5,451 nucleotides of DNA from Thermoleophilaceae bacterium (GCA_013696905.1 JACCXP010000432.1:1-5451), one strand, 5' to 3'; positions 1-5,451 are shown, counted from the first letter of the stretch. Notes: generated by a model from the letters alone, not told the origin. Translations and numbers: made by a program.

Positions 1-24
1 TTCGTTCGGGACCGGCCCCCTTAG

Positions 25-30
25 TAACCT
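25..30 (+). promoter_or_regulatory. Possible -10 box (TAACCT) for the MBL-fold gene
   Basis: TAACCT fits the TANNNT pattern of actinobacterial -10 boxes and ends 8 bases before the ATG at 39. Transcription would then begin at or just before the start codon, giving a nearly leaderless mRNA. This suits the lack of a well-spaced Shine-Dalgarno site: the only AGG abuts the ATG. No convincing -35 is visible, and only 24 bases lie upstream in the window. Prediction from pattern alone. Confidence 0.3.
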
Positions 31-38
31 GACCGAGG

Positions 39-881
39 ATGAGTCGCGCGATCGACCTCATGCACCTAGATGTAGATCGTGTGATCTGCGCCTACGAGGT
101 CGATGGCCTGGTAATCGATCCCGGGCCCGAGTCGTGCCTCGACACGCTGCTCGAAGGCCTCGACGCGCCGCCGCACGCGCTGCTGCTGACGCACATTCAC
201 CTCGACCACGCCGGCGCCACGGGCGCGCTCGTCGAGCGCTACGACGACCTGTCCGTCTACGTGCACGAGCTCGGCGCGCCGCACATGGTCGACCCCTCGC
301 GCCTGATCAAGAGCGCCACGCAGCTCTACGGGGACCAGATGGAGCGGCTCTGGGGCCGGATCGCGCCGGTGCCCGAGCGCAACCTGCGCATCCTCACGGG
401 GGGCGAGACCGTCGAGGGCTTCCGCGTCGAGTACACGCCCGGGCACGCCGCGAACCACGTCTCCTTCCTGCACGAGGCGACCGGCGACGCCTACGTCGGC
501 GACACCGCCGGCGTGCGCATCCCGCCGACCGGCTACATCCTGCCGCCGACGCCGCCGCCCGAGGTCGACCTCGACGCCTGGGCCGAGTCGCTCGACAAGC
601 TCTCGGCCTGGCGGCCGGCGGCGCTCTGCATCACCCACTTCGGGCGCTTCGAGGGCGTCGAGGACCATCTGCTGCGCACGCGCGAGGGCCTGGTCCACTG
701 GGGCGAGCTCACGCGCGCACACGGCCGCGAGGCGTTCATCGCCAAGCTGGAGGAGGAGCTTCGGTCGATCGGCGACGAGGAGGCAGCCGAGCGCATCATG
801 TTCGCCGTTCCCGCCGAGCAGCTCTGGGCCGGTCTCGAGCGCTACTGGCGAAAGCGCGACGAGCGCGAGGCCGCGGCCTGA
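39..881 (+). CDS. Metallo-beta-lactamase-fold hydrolase (glyoxalase II-like)
   Basis: A 280-residue cytoplasmic protein of the metallo-beta-lactamase superfamily. The metal-binding set looks complete: THIHLDHAG at residues 51-59 (His52, His54, Asp56, His57), TPGH with His136, GDTAG with Asp155, and a late THFGR with His200. This is the layout of binuclear-zinc hydrolases of the glyoxalase II/thioesterase type, but the substrate cannot be read from sequence. After the catalytic fold comes a charged helical tail (about 203-280), as in many hydroxyacylglutathione-hydrolase-like proteins. No signal peptide or membrane segment is seen. The ATG at 39 is chosen because an in-frame TGA lies at 30-32; the ATG at 60 would drop seven residues and has no better ribosome site. 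The gene overlaps the next one by four bases, so the two are probably cotranscribed. Fold assignment is strong; the exact reaction is unknown. Confidence 0.9.
   Translation: MSRAIDLMHLDVDRVICAYEVDGLVIDPGPESCLDTLLEGLDAPPHALLLTHIHLDHAGATGALVERYDDLSVYVHELGAPHMVDPSRLIKSATQLYGDQMERLWGRIAPVPERNLRILTGGETVEGFRVEYTPGHAANHVSFLHEATGDAYVGDTAGVRIPPTGYILPPTPPPEVDLDAWAESLDKLSAWRPAALCITHFGRFEGVEDHLLRTREGLVHWGELTRAHGREAFIAKLEEELRSIGDEEAAERIMFAVPAEQLWAGLERYWRKRDEREAAA
867..870 (+). promoter_or_regulatory. Ribosome binding site (GAGG) supporting a CTG start of clpS
   Basis: GAGG lies inside the end of the upstream hydrolase gene, seven bases before the CTG at 878-880. This is near-ideal spacing, and it is the main reason to place the clpS start at that CTG, because no ATG, GTG or TTG in this frame occurs nearby upstream of the conserved ClpS core. 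Confidence 0.5.
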
Positions 882-1174
882 CAGCGAGCAGCGTCACGGT
901 CGAGGCGCCGCGCGTCGCCGGTCCGGGAGGCGAGCTCGGCGACGCCTGGCGCGTGATCGTCCTCAACGACGACCACAACACCTTCGACGGCGTGGCCTCG
1001 GCGCTGTCGCGCATCCTTCCCGGCATGACCCTCGACCAGGGCCACGCGCTGGCCGACCGCATCCACCACAGCGGCCAGGCGATCGTGTGGACCGGCGCGA
1101 AGGAGACCGCCGAGCACTACTGGGAACAGCTGCGCGAGGCCGGACTGACGCTGGCGCCGCTCGAACAGGGGTAG
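878..1174 (+). CDS. clpS: ClpS, ATP-dependent Clp protease adaptor (N-degron recognin)
   Basis: Predicted 98-residue adaptor that delivers proteins with destabilising N-terminal residues to a Clp AAA+ unfoldase, probably ClpC in an actinobacterium. The core begins at WRVIVLNDDHNTF (residues 24-36). Asn30, Asp31 and His63 (in RIHHSG) align with the N-degron pocket of E. coli ClpS (Asn34, Asp35, His66). Phe36 sits where E. coli has the gate residue Met40. The tail ending APLEQG matches the usual ClpS C-terminus. The start is unusual: the frame has no ATG, GTG or TTG between the hydrolase stop and the core. A CTG at 878 overlaps that stop as CTGA, is preceded by GAGG, and gives a normal-length N-terminal extension. 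The next canonical start, GTG at 953, falls inside the first core strand and would delete Trp24-Arg25. Identity is firm; the start is inferred. Confidence 0.88.
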   Translation: MTASSVTVEAPRVAGPGGELGDAWRVIVLNDDHNTFDGVASALSRILPGMTLDQGHALADRIHHSGQAIVWTGAKETAEHYWEQLREAGLTLAPLEQG

Positions 1175-1193
1175 CACGCGGATTGCTCGATTG

Positions 1194-1228
1194 CCGGCAG
1201 TCGCCCGACTACTGGGTCCCGCTGCCGG
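1194..1228 (+). terminator. Weak hairpin downstream of clpS, possible terminator
   Basis: CCGGCAG (1194-1200) pairs perfectly with CTGCCGG (1222-1228) around a 21-base loop, which itself holds a small AGTCG/CGACT palindrome (1199-1210) that competes for pairing. It starts 20 bases after the clpS stop, in the gap between convergent genes. There is no T-run, so it is not a classical intrinsic terminator. Low confidence. Confidence 0.22.
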
Positions 1229-1251
1229 AGCCGGCCTCGTCTAGGACTCAG

Positions 1252-1271
1252 CCAGTCAGCCGTCCGACTGG
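1252..1271 (-). terminator. Small hairpin across the stop of the ABM-like gene
   Basis: CCAGTC (1252-1257) and GACTGG (1266-1271) form a perfect 6-bp stem with an 8-base loop, covering the TGA stop of the minus-strand gene (1256-1258). It could act as a 3' end for that gene, but lacks a T-tract and is short enough to occur by chance in GC-rich DNA. Confidence 0.18.
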
Positions 1272-1579
1272 GCCGGCGCGCGCTCGCGCGTGCTGGCGTC
1301 CACGACCGAATGCCAGACCGGGAGCAGCGGCACCTGGTACCAGCCGCTGATCTCTGCGCGCGCGTCGGAGATCTCCTCCGAGAGCCAGTAGCGGTCCCAG
1401 TCGAGCTTGTCCTCGAAGTAGGAGAGCTGGGTGAACTTCAGCGGGTCCTCCTTGGAGCGAAAGAGGGCGTACGCGCTCGCGCCGTAGTCGAGCACTGCCT
1501 CCGCCCGCGAGCGCCACGCGTGCTCGAACTTGTCGCCGCGGAAGGGATTGACGACCCAGTTGATCTGGACGACCTGCAT
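1256..1579 (-). CDS. Small conserved hypothetical protein, probable ABM-like dimeric alpha/beta barrel
   Basis: A 107-residue protein with no signal peptide or membrane segment. The opening MQVVQINWVVNP is a short beta strand, followed by a helix (about 16-31), the aromatic strand YALFRSKEDP (38-46), a strand TQLSYFEDK (50-58), a helix starting DWDRYW (60-65), and a final segment YQVPLLPVWHSVV (81-93). This strand-helix-strand-strand order, with a tryptophan- and tyrosine-rich core, resembles the ferredoxin-like barrel of antibiotic-biosynthesis-monooxygenase (ABM) type proteins, which usually work as homodimers. No catalytic residue can be named and the substrate is unknown. The last dozen residues look disordered. 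The ATG at 1577-1579 has no Shine-Dalgarno site, but a TATCCT box sits six bases upstream. The gene is convergent with clpS and divergent from the coiled-coil gene, so it is probably monocistronic. Coding status is well supported by sensible composition; the fold is an inference. Confidence 0.72.
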   Translation of the reverse strand: MQVVQINWVVNPFRGDKFEHAWRSRAEAVLDYGASAYALFRSKEDPLKFTQLSYFEDKLDWDRYWLSEEISDARAEISGWYQVPLLPVWHSVVDASTRERAPAQSDG

Positions 1580-1585
1580 GCGGGG

Positions 1586-1591
1586 AGGATA
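1586..1591 (-). promoter_or_regulatory. Possible -10 box (TATCCT) for the ABM-like gene
   Basis: Read on the minus strand, TATCCT (TANNNT pattern) ends six bases before the ATG at 1579. This predicts transcription starting at the A of the start codon, a leaderless mRNA. The sequence between box and ATG is pyrimidine-rich and cannot serve as a ribosome binding site. No clear -35 is seen. Confidence 0.35.
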
Positions 1592-1609
1592 GGCGTCCGA
1601 CGGCCTCCG

Positions 1610-1615
1610 TAGCCT
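1610..1615 (+). promoter_or_regulatory. Possible -10 box (TAGCCT) for the coiled-coil nuclease-like gene
   Basis: TAGCCT on the + strand fits TANNNT and ends 11 bases before the TTG at 1627. No purine-rich ribosome site lies between it and the TTG. It lies in the same 47-bp divergent gap as the minus-strand TATCCT box, so the two promoters would nearly abut. Pattern match only. Confidence 0.25.
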
Positions 1616-1626
1616 CCACGGCCCCC

Positions 1627-2910
1627 TTGGAAGCAGCTACCCCACTTCGCCTTCCCCACGTCCGCAGCGCCGGCGCGCACCTGATCGTCGACGGCCTCAT
1701 CGTCGACGACCCGACGGCCGTGCGCCTGGTGAACGAGCGCGAGGAGGCCGGTGAGGCGCCCGACCGAGTCGTGCTCGACGCGCTCGAGATCGGCGCGCGC
1801 GTGCTCGACCGCGAGCAGGTGGGGGCGAACGCCGAGTGGGTCAAGAGCGAGCTCGACAAGGTCTCGCGCGAGGTCGAGACCGCCTTCACCGAGCGCGCGC
1901 GTGAGGTCGCCGACGGCTTCGGGCAGAAGGTCGACGAGGTCTTCGGGCCGGAGTCGGGGCATCTCTCGAAGGCCCTCGAGCGTCACTTCTCGGACGGCTC
2001 CTCGGCAGCCGTGCAGAACCGCGTCAAGCAGCTCGTGGGGGAGGTGATGGCGTCATCGCGGGAGGATCTCTTGCGTCAGTTCTCGGCGGCCGACGGGCGC
2101 AACCCGCTGGCCGACTTCAAGGCGAATGCGGTTGCAGCGGTACGCGAGGCAAGCGAGCGCCAGGACGTGACCTTGCGCGCGATGGGCGAGCGGATGGCCG
2201 GCCTCCAGGGCGAGCTCCAGGCGCTGCGCGCCGAGCGCGACAAGCACGAGGAGCTCGCCGCCGAGCGCGATCGCGGCACGGCCAAGGGGCGCACCTTCGA
2301 GGAGGAGGTTGCCGAGGCGCTCGACGCCATCGCCGCCGCCCAGGGCGACGACTGCGACGCGGTCGGTGACCTCAAGGGCGCCACCCGTAAGACCGGCGAC
2401 GTGCTGGTGGCGATCGAGGGCTGTCGCGGTCCCGCGCGCGGGCGGATCGTCTTCGAGGCGAAGACCGCTCGGCTGTCGAAGCCCGAGGCGCTGCGCGAGC
2501 TCGACCGCGGCATGACCGAGCGCGACGCCGACTTCGGCGTGCTGATCGTGCCCTCGGAGGACAAGCTGCCCGCGCGCATGCTCGCGCTGCGCGAGTACAA
2601 CGGCGACAAGCTGATCGTGGCGCTCGATCCCGAGTCGCGCAGCCGGCTTCCGCTCGAGGTCGCTTACTCGCTCGCGCGCGCACGCGTGCTGATGGCCTCC
2701 ACGGCGGACGAGGGCGTCGACGCCGCGGCCGTGCGCGACACGGTGGAGCGCGCGCTCGGGGCGATGGAGGACGTACGCAAGGTCAAGTCGCAGCTCACTG
2801 GCGCCCGCACGAGCATCGACAACGCCGAGGGCGTGCTGGTCGAGATGGCCGAGCGCGTCCGAACGCAGCTGCGCCAGATCGATGCGTTGCTTCTCCTGAG
2901 CCGCGAGTAG
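1627..2910 (+). CDS. Coiled-coil protein with C-terminal PD-(D/E)XK nuclease-like domain (DUF2130/RmuC-like architecture)
   Basis: A 427-residue soluble protein not matched to any named gene. After a short N-terminal module containing LIVDGLIVDDP (19-29), it is highly charged and helical from about 62 to 220, with heptad-like stretches suggesting coiled coil, interrupted near 150-165 by GRNPLADF. A compact alpha/beta domain follows (about 220-355): KGRTFEEEV (Glu225-227), KTGDVLV (Asp258) and IVFEAKTA (Glu277-x-Lys279). The E...GD...ExK order is the PD-(D/E)XK nuclease signature, and KLPARM after a DFGVLIVPS strand resembles DUF2130 proteins. RmuC also joins coiled coil to such a domain. A second helical tail fills 365-425. 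Role in DNA or RNA processing is inferred, not shown. TTG at 1627 is the only ATG/GTG/TTG start upstream of the conserved N-terminal module; CTG 1681 and GTG 1720 are alternatives. There is no ribosome site. Confidence 0.8.
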   Translation: MEAATPLRLPHVRSAGAHLIVDGLIVDDPTAVRLVNEREEAGEAPDRVVLDALEIGARVLDREQVGANAEWVKSELDKVSREVETAFTERAREVADGFGQKVDEVFGPESGHLSKALERHFSDGSSAAVQNRVKQLVGEVMASSREDLLRQFSAADGRNPLADFKANAVAAVREASERQDVTLRAMGERMAGLQGELQALRAERDKHEELAAERDRGTAKGRTFEEEVAEALDAIAAAQGDDCDAVGDLKGATRKTGDVLVAIEGCRGPARGRIVFEAKTARLSKPEALRELDRGMTERDADFGVLIVPSEDKLPARMLALREYNGDKLIVALDPESRSRLPLEVAYSLARARVLMASTADEGVDAAAVRDTVERALGAMEDVRKVKSQLTGARTSIDNAEGVLVEMAERVRTQLRQIDALLLLSRE

Positions 2911-2930
2911 CGAGCGGGGCGCGGCTCAGG
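2895..2930. terminator. Perfect 11-bp inverted repeat between convergent genes, candidate bidirectional terminator
   Basis: CCTGAGCCGCG (2895-2905) is the exact reverse complement of CGCGGCTCAGG (2920-2930), with a 14-base loop. The left arm is in the last codons of the + strand nuclease-like gene, whose TAG (2908-2910) falls in the loop. The right arm contains the TGA of the minus-strand GGDEF/HD-GYP gene (2926-2928). One hairpin therefore spans both gene ends and would form in either transcript. There is no T-tract on either side, so it may stop polymerase inefficiently, or instead protect 3' ends. Confidence 0.55.
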
Positions 2931-4611
2931 CCGCGGAGCGAGCGGGCAGCTCGCGTGCGAGCAAGCCGATCAGCGCGCCGACGACGCGCTCCTCGAACTG
3001 CTCGCCGGCGCCGCGCTCGAGCTCCACCAGCACGGCCTCACCGGGCAGCGCCGGGCGAAACGGCCGCTCGGCGGTCATCGCCTCGTAGGCGTCAGCGACG
3101 GCCAGGATGCTCGCCTCGAGCGGGATCTCGTCCTGTCGCAGCCCATTCGGATAGCCACGTCCGTCGGGGCGCTCGTGGTGTGCGAGGACCCAGCCGCTGA
3201 GGTCGGTCAGACGGGCGTTGCGGAGAATCCGCGCGCCCACCTCCGGGTGACTGCGCACCTCGGGCCACTCGCGCTCGGAGAGCGGCCCCGGCTTGCAGAT
3301 CGTCTTCTCGGCGACGCCGATCGTGCCGATGTCGTGCACGACTCCGGCCAGGCGCAGCCGCGCCACTCCCTCGCCCGGCAGCCCCAGCTCCTCTGCGAGC
3401 AGCTCGGCCCAGCGACCGACCGTCTCCGAGTGGTCGGCGCTGCGCGCGCCACCGCGCGCGTCGAGCGCCTCGGCGATCGCGAGCACGGTGGCGAGCTCCA
3501 CGCGCGACTCGCGCTCGCGCAGTCCGGCCGCTTGGGAGAGGATGCCGGCGGTCTCGCGCGAGTGGATCACCGAGCGGTTGCGCCCCAGGCTCTTGGCGGC
3601 GTAGAGCGCCTCGTCGGCCGCCCGGCTGAGGTCGTCGAGCGACTCGCCGTGCCCGGGAAAGGAGGCGATGCCGAAGGAGATCGTGACCGAGGCCGTCTGC
3701 TCGGAGAACGACCGCTCGACCTCGGTGCGAAGCCGCTCGGCGAGCATGTAGGCGCCCGGCTCGTCGGTGTCTGCGGCCACCACCGCGAACTCCTCGCCGC
3801 CGATCCGAGCCGCGACGTCGGCGCGGCGCTTCGATCGCTCGAGGATGGCGCCGAGCCGCTTCAGCACGCTGTCGCCCTCCTGGTGGCCGTGCTTGTCGTT
3901 CACTTGCTTGAAGCAGTCGATGTCGCCGAGGATCAGGCTGAGCGGCTGACGCGAGCGCCCCGCCCGCTCGAGCTCGAGCCGCATCGCCTGCTCGAAGCCG
4001 CGGCGGTTCGGGAGCCCCGTCAGCGGATCGGTCACCGCCGCTTCGCCGAGGCGCTCGATCAGCATCCCGACGCGGTCGCGCAGGCGACCGACCAGCAGGC
4101 CGGCGGCGGTCAGCGTGGCGATCGTGATCACCCAACGCGTGATGGACGTGCTGGTCGGGTCGCGCAGCGCGAGCACCGCGGCGTAGCAGGCGGCCACGAG
4201 CAGCCCCTGCACGAGCGCCTGATTGCGGGGGAGGAAGTAGAAGGCGTACAGGTACACCCACAGGTAGAGCACCGCGTAGGCGCTCGAGGCATCGCCGCTG
4301 AAGTAGATCTCGGCGCCGATCAGGAGCGTCCCGCAGGCGAGCAACGCCGGAAAGCCCCAGGCCGGGATGCGTTCGAAGGCCGCGAGCACCACCACCGCGA
4401 CCGCGAAAGCGGACGCGGACGTGAGCAGCATGCCGAGCTCCTCGCTCTGGGGCAGCTGCGGGAGCGCGACCACCGTCGCACCGAGCACGCCGCCGGTCGC
4501 GAACATGTAGGCGAGCGCGCGCGCCTTCGCCGCGGAGCCCGCCATCGGCTCCTGGCCGTCGCGGTCGCCGGCCGGCTTCCACGTCAACCGCTGTCGCAGG
4601 AGCGGAACCAT
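2926..4611 (-). CDS. Membrane-bound GGDEF plus HD-GYP protein (bifunctional cyclic-di-GMP synthase/phosphodiesterase candidate)
   Basis: About 561 residues. Six hydrophobic segments (about 30-52, 59-78, 83-104, 109-127, 131-150, 157-175) form a membrane sensor region. A GGDEF domain follows (about 193-350), beginning TDPLTGLPNRR, with metal-binding GDID (Asp230, Asp232), an active-site GGEEF (271-275), and an inhibitory I-site RRAD (262-265) exactly five residues earlier, so it should make cyclic di-GMP under product inhibition. The C-terminal HD-GYP domain (about 370-551) has His426-Asp427, His455, HHERPDGRGYP (478-488) and Asp507 of VADAYEAMT, so it could hydrolyse the same molecule. The HDxGK signature reads HDIGT, with Thr430 replacing lysine. 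The gene lies 46 bases after ygfZ and may be cotranscribed. Start is uncertain: ATG 4611 is used, but ATG 4545 has a clearer AGGAG and gives 539 residues with all segments retained. Confidence 0.9.
   Translation of the reverse strand: MVPLLRQRLTWKPAGDRDGQEPMAGSAAKARALAYMFATGGVLGATVVALPQLPQSEELGMLLTSASAFAVAVVVLAAFERIPAWGFPALLACGTLLIGAEIYFSGDASSAYAVLYLWVYLYAFYFLPRNQALVQGLLVAACYAAVLALRDPTSTSITRWVITIATLTAAGLLVGRLRDRVGMLIERLGEAAVTDPLTGLPNRRGFEQAMRLELERAGRSRQPLSLILGDIDCFKQVNDKHGHQEGDSVLKRLGAILERSKRRADVAARIGGEEFAVVAADTDEPGAYMLAERLRTEVERSFSEQTASVTISFGIASFPGHGESLDDLSRAADEALYAAKSLGRNRSVIHSRETAGILSQAAGLRERESRVELATVLAIAEALDARGGARSADHSETVGRWAELLAEELGLPGEGVARLRLAGVVHDIGTIGVAEKTICKPGPLSEREWPEVRSHPEVGARILRNARLTDLSGWVLAHHERPDGRGYPNGLRQDEIPLEASILAVADAYEAMTAERPFRPALPGEAVLVELERGAGEQFEERVVGALIGLLARELPARSAA
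4549..4553 (-). promoter_or_regulatory. AGGAG ribosome-site candidate for the internal ATG at 4545
   Basis: On the minus strand AGGAG is followed by CCG and then ATG (4543-4545). The 3-base spacing is short, but the match is better than the GAGG two bases from the ATG at 4611. It bears on which start the GGDEF/HD-GYP gene uses; the shorter form begins just before the first membrane segment. Confidence 0.3.
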
Positions 4612-4657
4612 GCCCTCGCTGACTTTCGATGCGAGCGGCGAGACTCCTTCGGCTCGT

Positions 4658-5451
4658 CTAGGCCGGCTCCGCGAAGGGGAGCTCGCACACGCTGGCCGAG
4701 GCGCCCTCCAAGCCGACGGCCACGATGTCGCCGGGCACCGCCTCGCGGCGCACGAGGGCCAGTGCGATGGGCCCGTGGCGGGGCGAGACGCAGCTCGACC
4801 CGACGGCGCCCACGACCCGCTCGCCGAGGCGCAGCTCCGCTCCGTGCGCCGCCGGCAGGGCGAGTCGCAGCCCGCGGAGGTGGCGGTTCGGCTTGCCGCG
4901 GTGAAACAGCCGCGCGACCGTCTCCTGCCCGACATAGCAACCCTTGGTGAATGAGACCGCGCGTTCGTTGAGCCCGGCCTCCTGGGGGATCGTGGCACCG
5001 TCCATGTCGAGGCCGAGGCGTGGGCGCCCCGACTCGATCCGAAGGCACTCTGCCGCCTCCTCGGAGACCTCGGGCAGGCCCAGTGCGGAGCGCACGGACT
5101 CGAGCTCCGCGGCGGCGCAGATCACGTCGACGCCGCGATCGGTGCTGACGTAGAGGCCGTGCTCGCCGCGTACGAAGGCGTGCTCGGCCGCCGGCGGCGC
5201 GACGTCGAGCGCGGCACGGCTCGCGGGGCCGAGCAGCGACACGATCGCGTCCGCTTGCGTGCGGTCCTCGAGCGAGACCTCGCGTCCGATCGAGTACATC
5301 CGCACCATCCGCCGCATCGCGGCGAGCGCGTCCGGCTCGGTGTCGAGCCAGATCCAGTCGTCCCGCAGCACCCGCAGGTCCGCCCGAATCTTGCCCTTGT
5401 GGTCGAGCAAGGTGGCGTAGCAACCCTCGCCGGACGCGAGCGCCTCGACAT
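4658..5451 (-). CDS. ygfZ: YgfZ/GcvT-like folate-binding protein, N-terminus beyond window edge
   Basis: The last 263 complete codons of a YgfZ-family protein are visible, and the frame stays open to base 5451, so the true start lies outside. Reading in from the edge it begins VEALASGEGCYATLLDHKGK, a typical early YgfZ segment; by comparison with E. coli YgfZ (about 326 residues) several dozen residues are missing. The family hallmark KGCYVGQE is at visible residues 169-176, including Cys171, matching the conserved cysteine motif of E. coli YgfZ. The C-terminal barrel domain follows, ending in ELPFAEPA. YgfZ binds tetrahydrofolate and supports assembly or repair of iron-sulfur proteins; its fold is shared with GcvT, which lacks the KGCYxGQE motif. 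A TTG at 5410 could be misread as a start, but the upstream codons fit the family. It ends 46 bases before the GGDEF/HD-GYP gene on the same strand. Confidence 0.92.
   Translation of the reverse strand, partial: VEALASGEGCYATLLDHKGKIRADLRVLRDDWIWLDTEPDALAAMRRMVRMYSIGREVSLEDRTQADAIVSLLGPASRAALDVAPPAAEHAFVRGEHGLYVSTDRGVDVICAAAELESVRSALGLPEVSEEAAECLRIESGRPRLGLDMDGATIPQEAGLNERAVSFTKGCYVGQETVARLFHRGKPNRHLRGLRLALPAAHGAELRLGERVVGAVGSSCVSPRHGPIALALVRREAVPGDIVAVGLEGASASVCELPFAEPA

Noticed and set aside
134..877. A long + strand frame upstream of and continuous with clpS, suggesting a fused N-terminal extension
   Set aside because: This part is low-complexity Arg/Ala-rich and lies out of frame within the hydrolase gene. 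Only the segment from 878 onward resembles a protein (ClpS).
1175..1255. Search for a tRNA or small RNA gene in the gap after clpS
   Set aside because: No cloverleaf or TTCRANY arm is visible. Only two short hairpins without T-tracts are present.
1248..1986. Minus-strand frames of 213 and 182 codons covering the ABM-like gene and the divergent gap
   Set aside because: They conflict with the well-formed 107-residue protein in another frame and with the coiled-coil gene on the + strand; their composition is typical of GC-rich shadows.
3175..4950. A 591-codon open frame on the + strand opposite the GGDEF/HD-GYP and ygfZ genes
   Set aside because: The translation is rich in Arg, His, Gly and Ala with no domain. 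It is the antisense shadow of GC-rich coding DNA, while the minus strand encodes clear GGDEF, HD-GYP and YgfZ motifs.
4612..4998. N-terminal extension of the GGDEF/HD-GYP frame back to an ATG at 4998
   Set aside because: It overlaps ygfZ, including its KGCYVGQE region, and translates as Arg/Ser/Pro-rich sequence unlike a real domain. The protein-like sequence begins at or after 4611.
1..5451. CRISPR repeats, insertion-sequence ends, attachment sites
   Set aside because: No regularly spaced repeats, transposase motifs or flanking direct repeats were seen. The many GCGCGC and CTCGAG-like words reflect base composition.

Overview
The window is a very GC-rich stretch of bacterial chromosome with tightly packed genes and strong G/C preference at third codon positions. 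Gene content and style suggest an actinobacterium, perhaps of the Solirubrobacterales/Thermoleophilia type: a DHNTF-type ClpS, a GGDEF plus HD-GYP fusion, an actinobacterial-looking YgfZ, and start codons preceded by TANNNT boxes instead of Shine-Dalgarno sites. This placement is inferred from protein style, since there is no rRNA or other marker here. I see no tRNA, rRNA, CRISPR array, insertion sequence, prophage gene or attachment site.

Layout from left to right. (1) Two genes on the + strand: a metallo-beta-lactamase-fold hydrolase (39-881), then clpS (878-1174). They appear translationally coupled through a 4-base CTGA overlap, with CTG as the probable clpS start. (2) A short convergent gap (1175-1255) holding two weak hairpins. 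(3) A small minus-strand gene for a predicted dimeric alpha/beta-barrel (ABM-like) protein (1256-1579). (4) A 47-bp divergent intergenic region with a TANNNT box facing each way. (5) A + strand gene (1627-2910) for a long coiled-coil protein with a C-terminal PD-(D/E)XK nuclease-like domain, the least characterised gene here. (6) A perfect 11-bp inverted repeat overlapping the ends of two convergent genes. (7) Two minus-strand genes in tandem: ygfZ (4658 to beyond the right edge, N-terminus missing), then a six-TM GGDEF/HD-GYP cyclic-di-GMP enzyme (2926-4611).

Most of this is housekeeping or regulation: N-degron protein turnover (ClpS), Fe-S protein maintenance (YgfZ), cyclic-di-GMP turnover at the membrane (GGDEF/HD-GYP) and hydrolytic metabolism (MBL fold). 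No defence island or biosynthetic cluster is evident. The points most worth checking are the coiled-coil/PD-(D/E)XK protein, the CTG start of clpS, the HDxGK lysine-to-threonine change in the HD-GYP domain, and the shared convergent hairpin.
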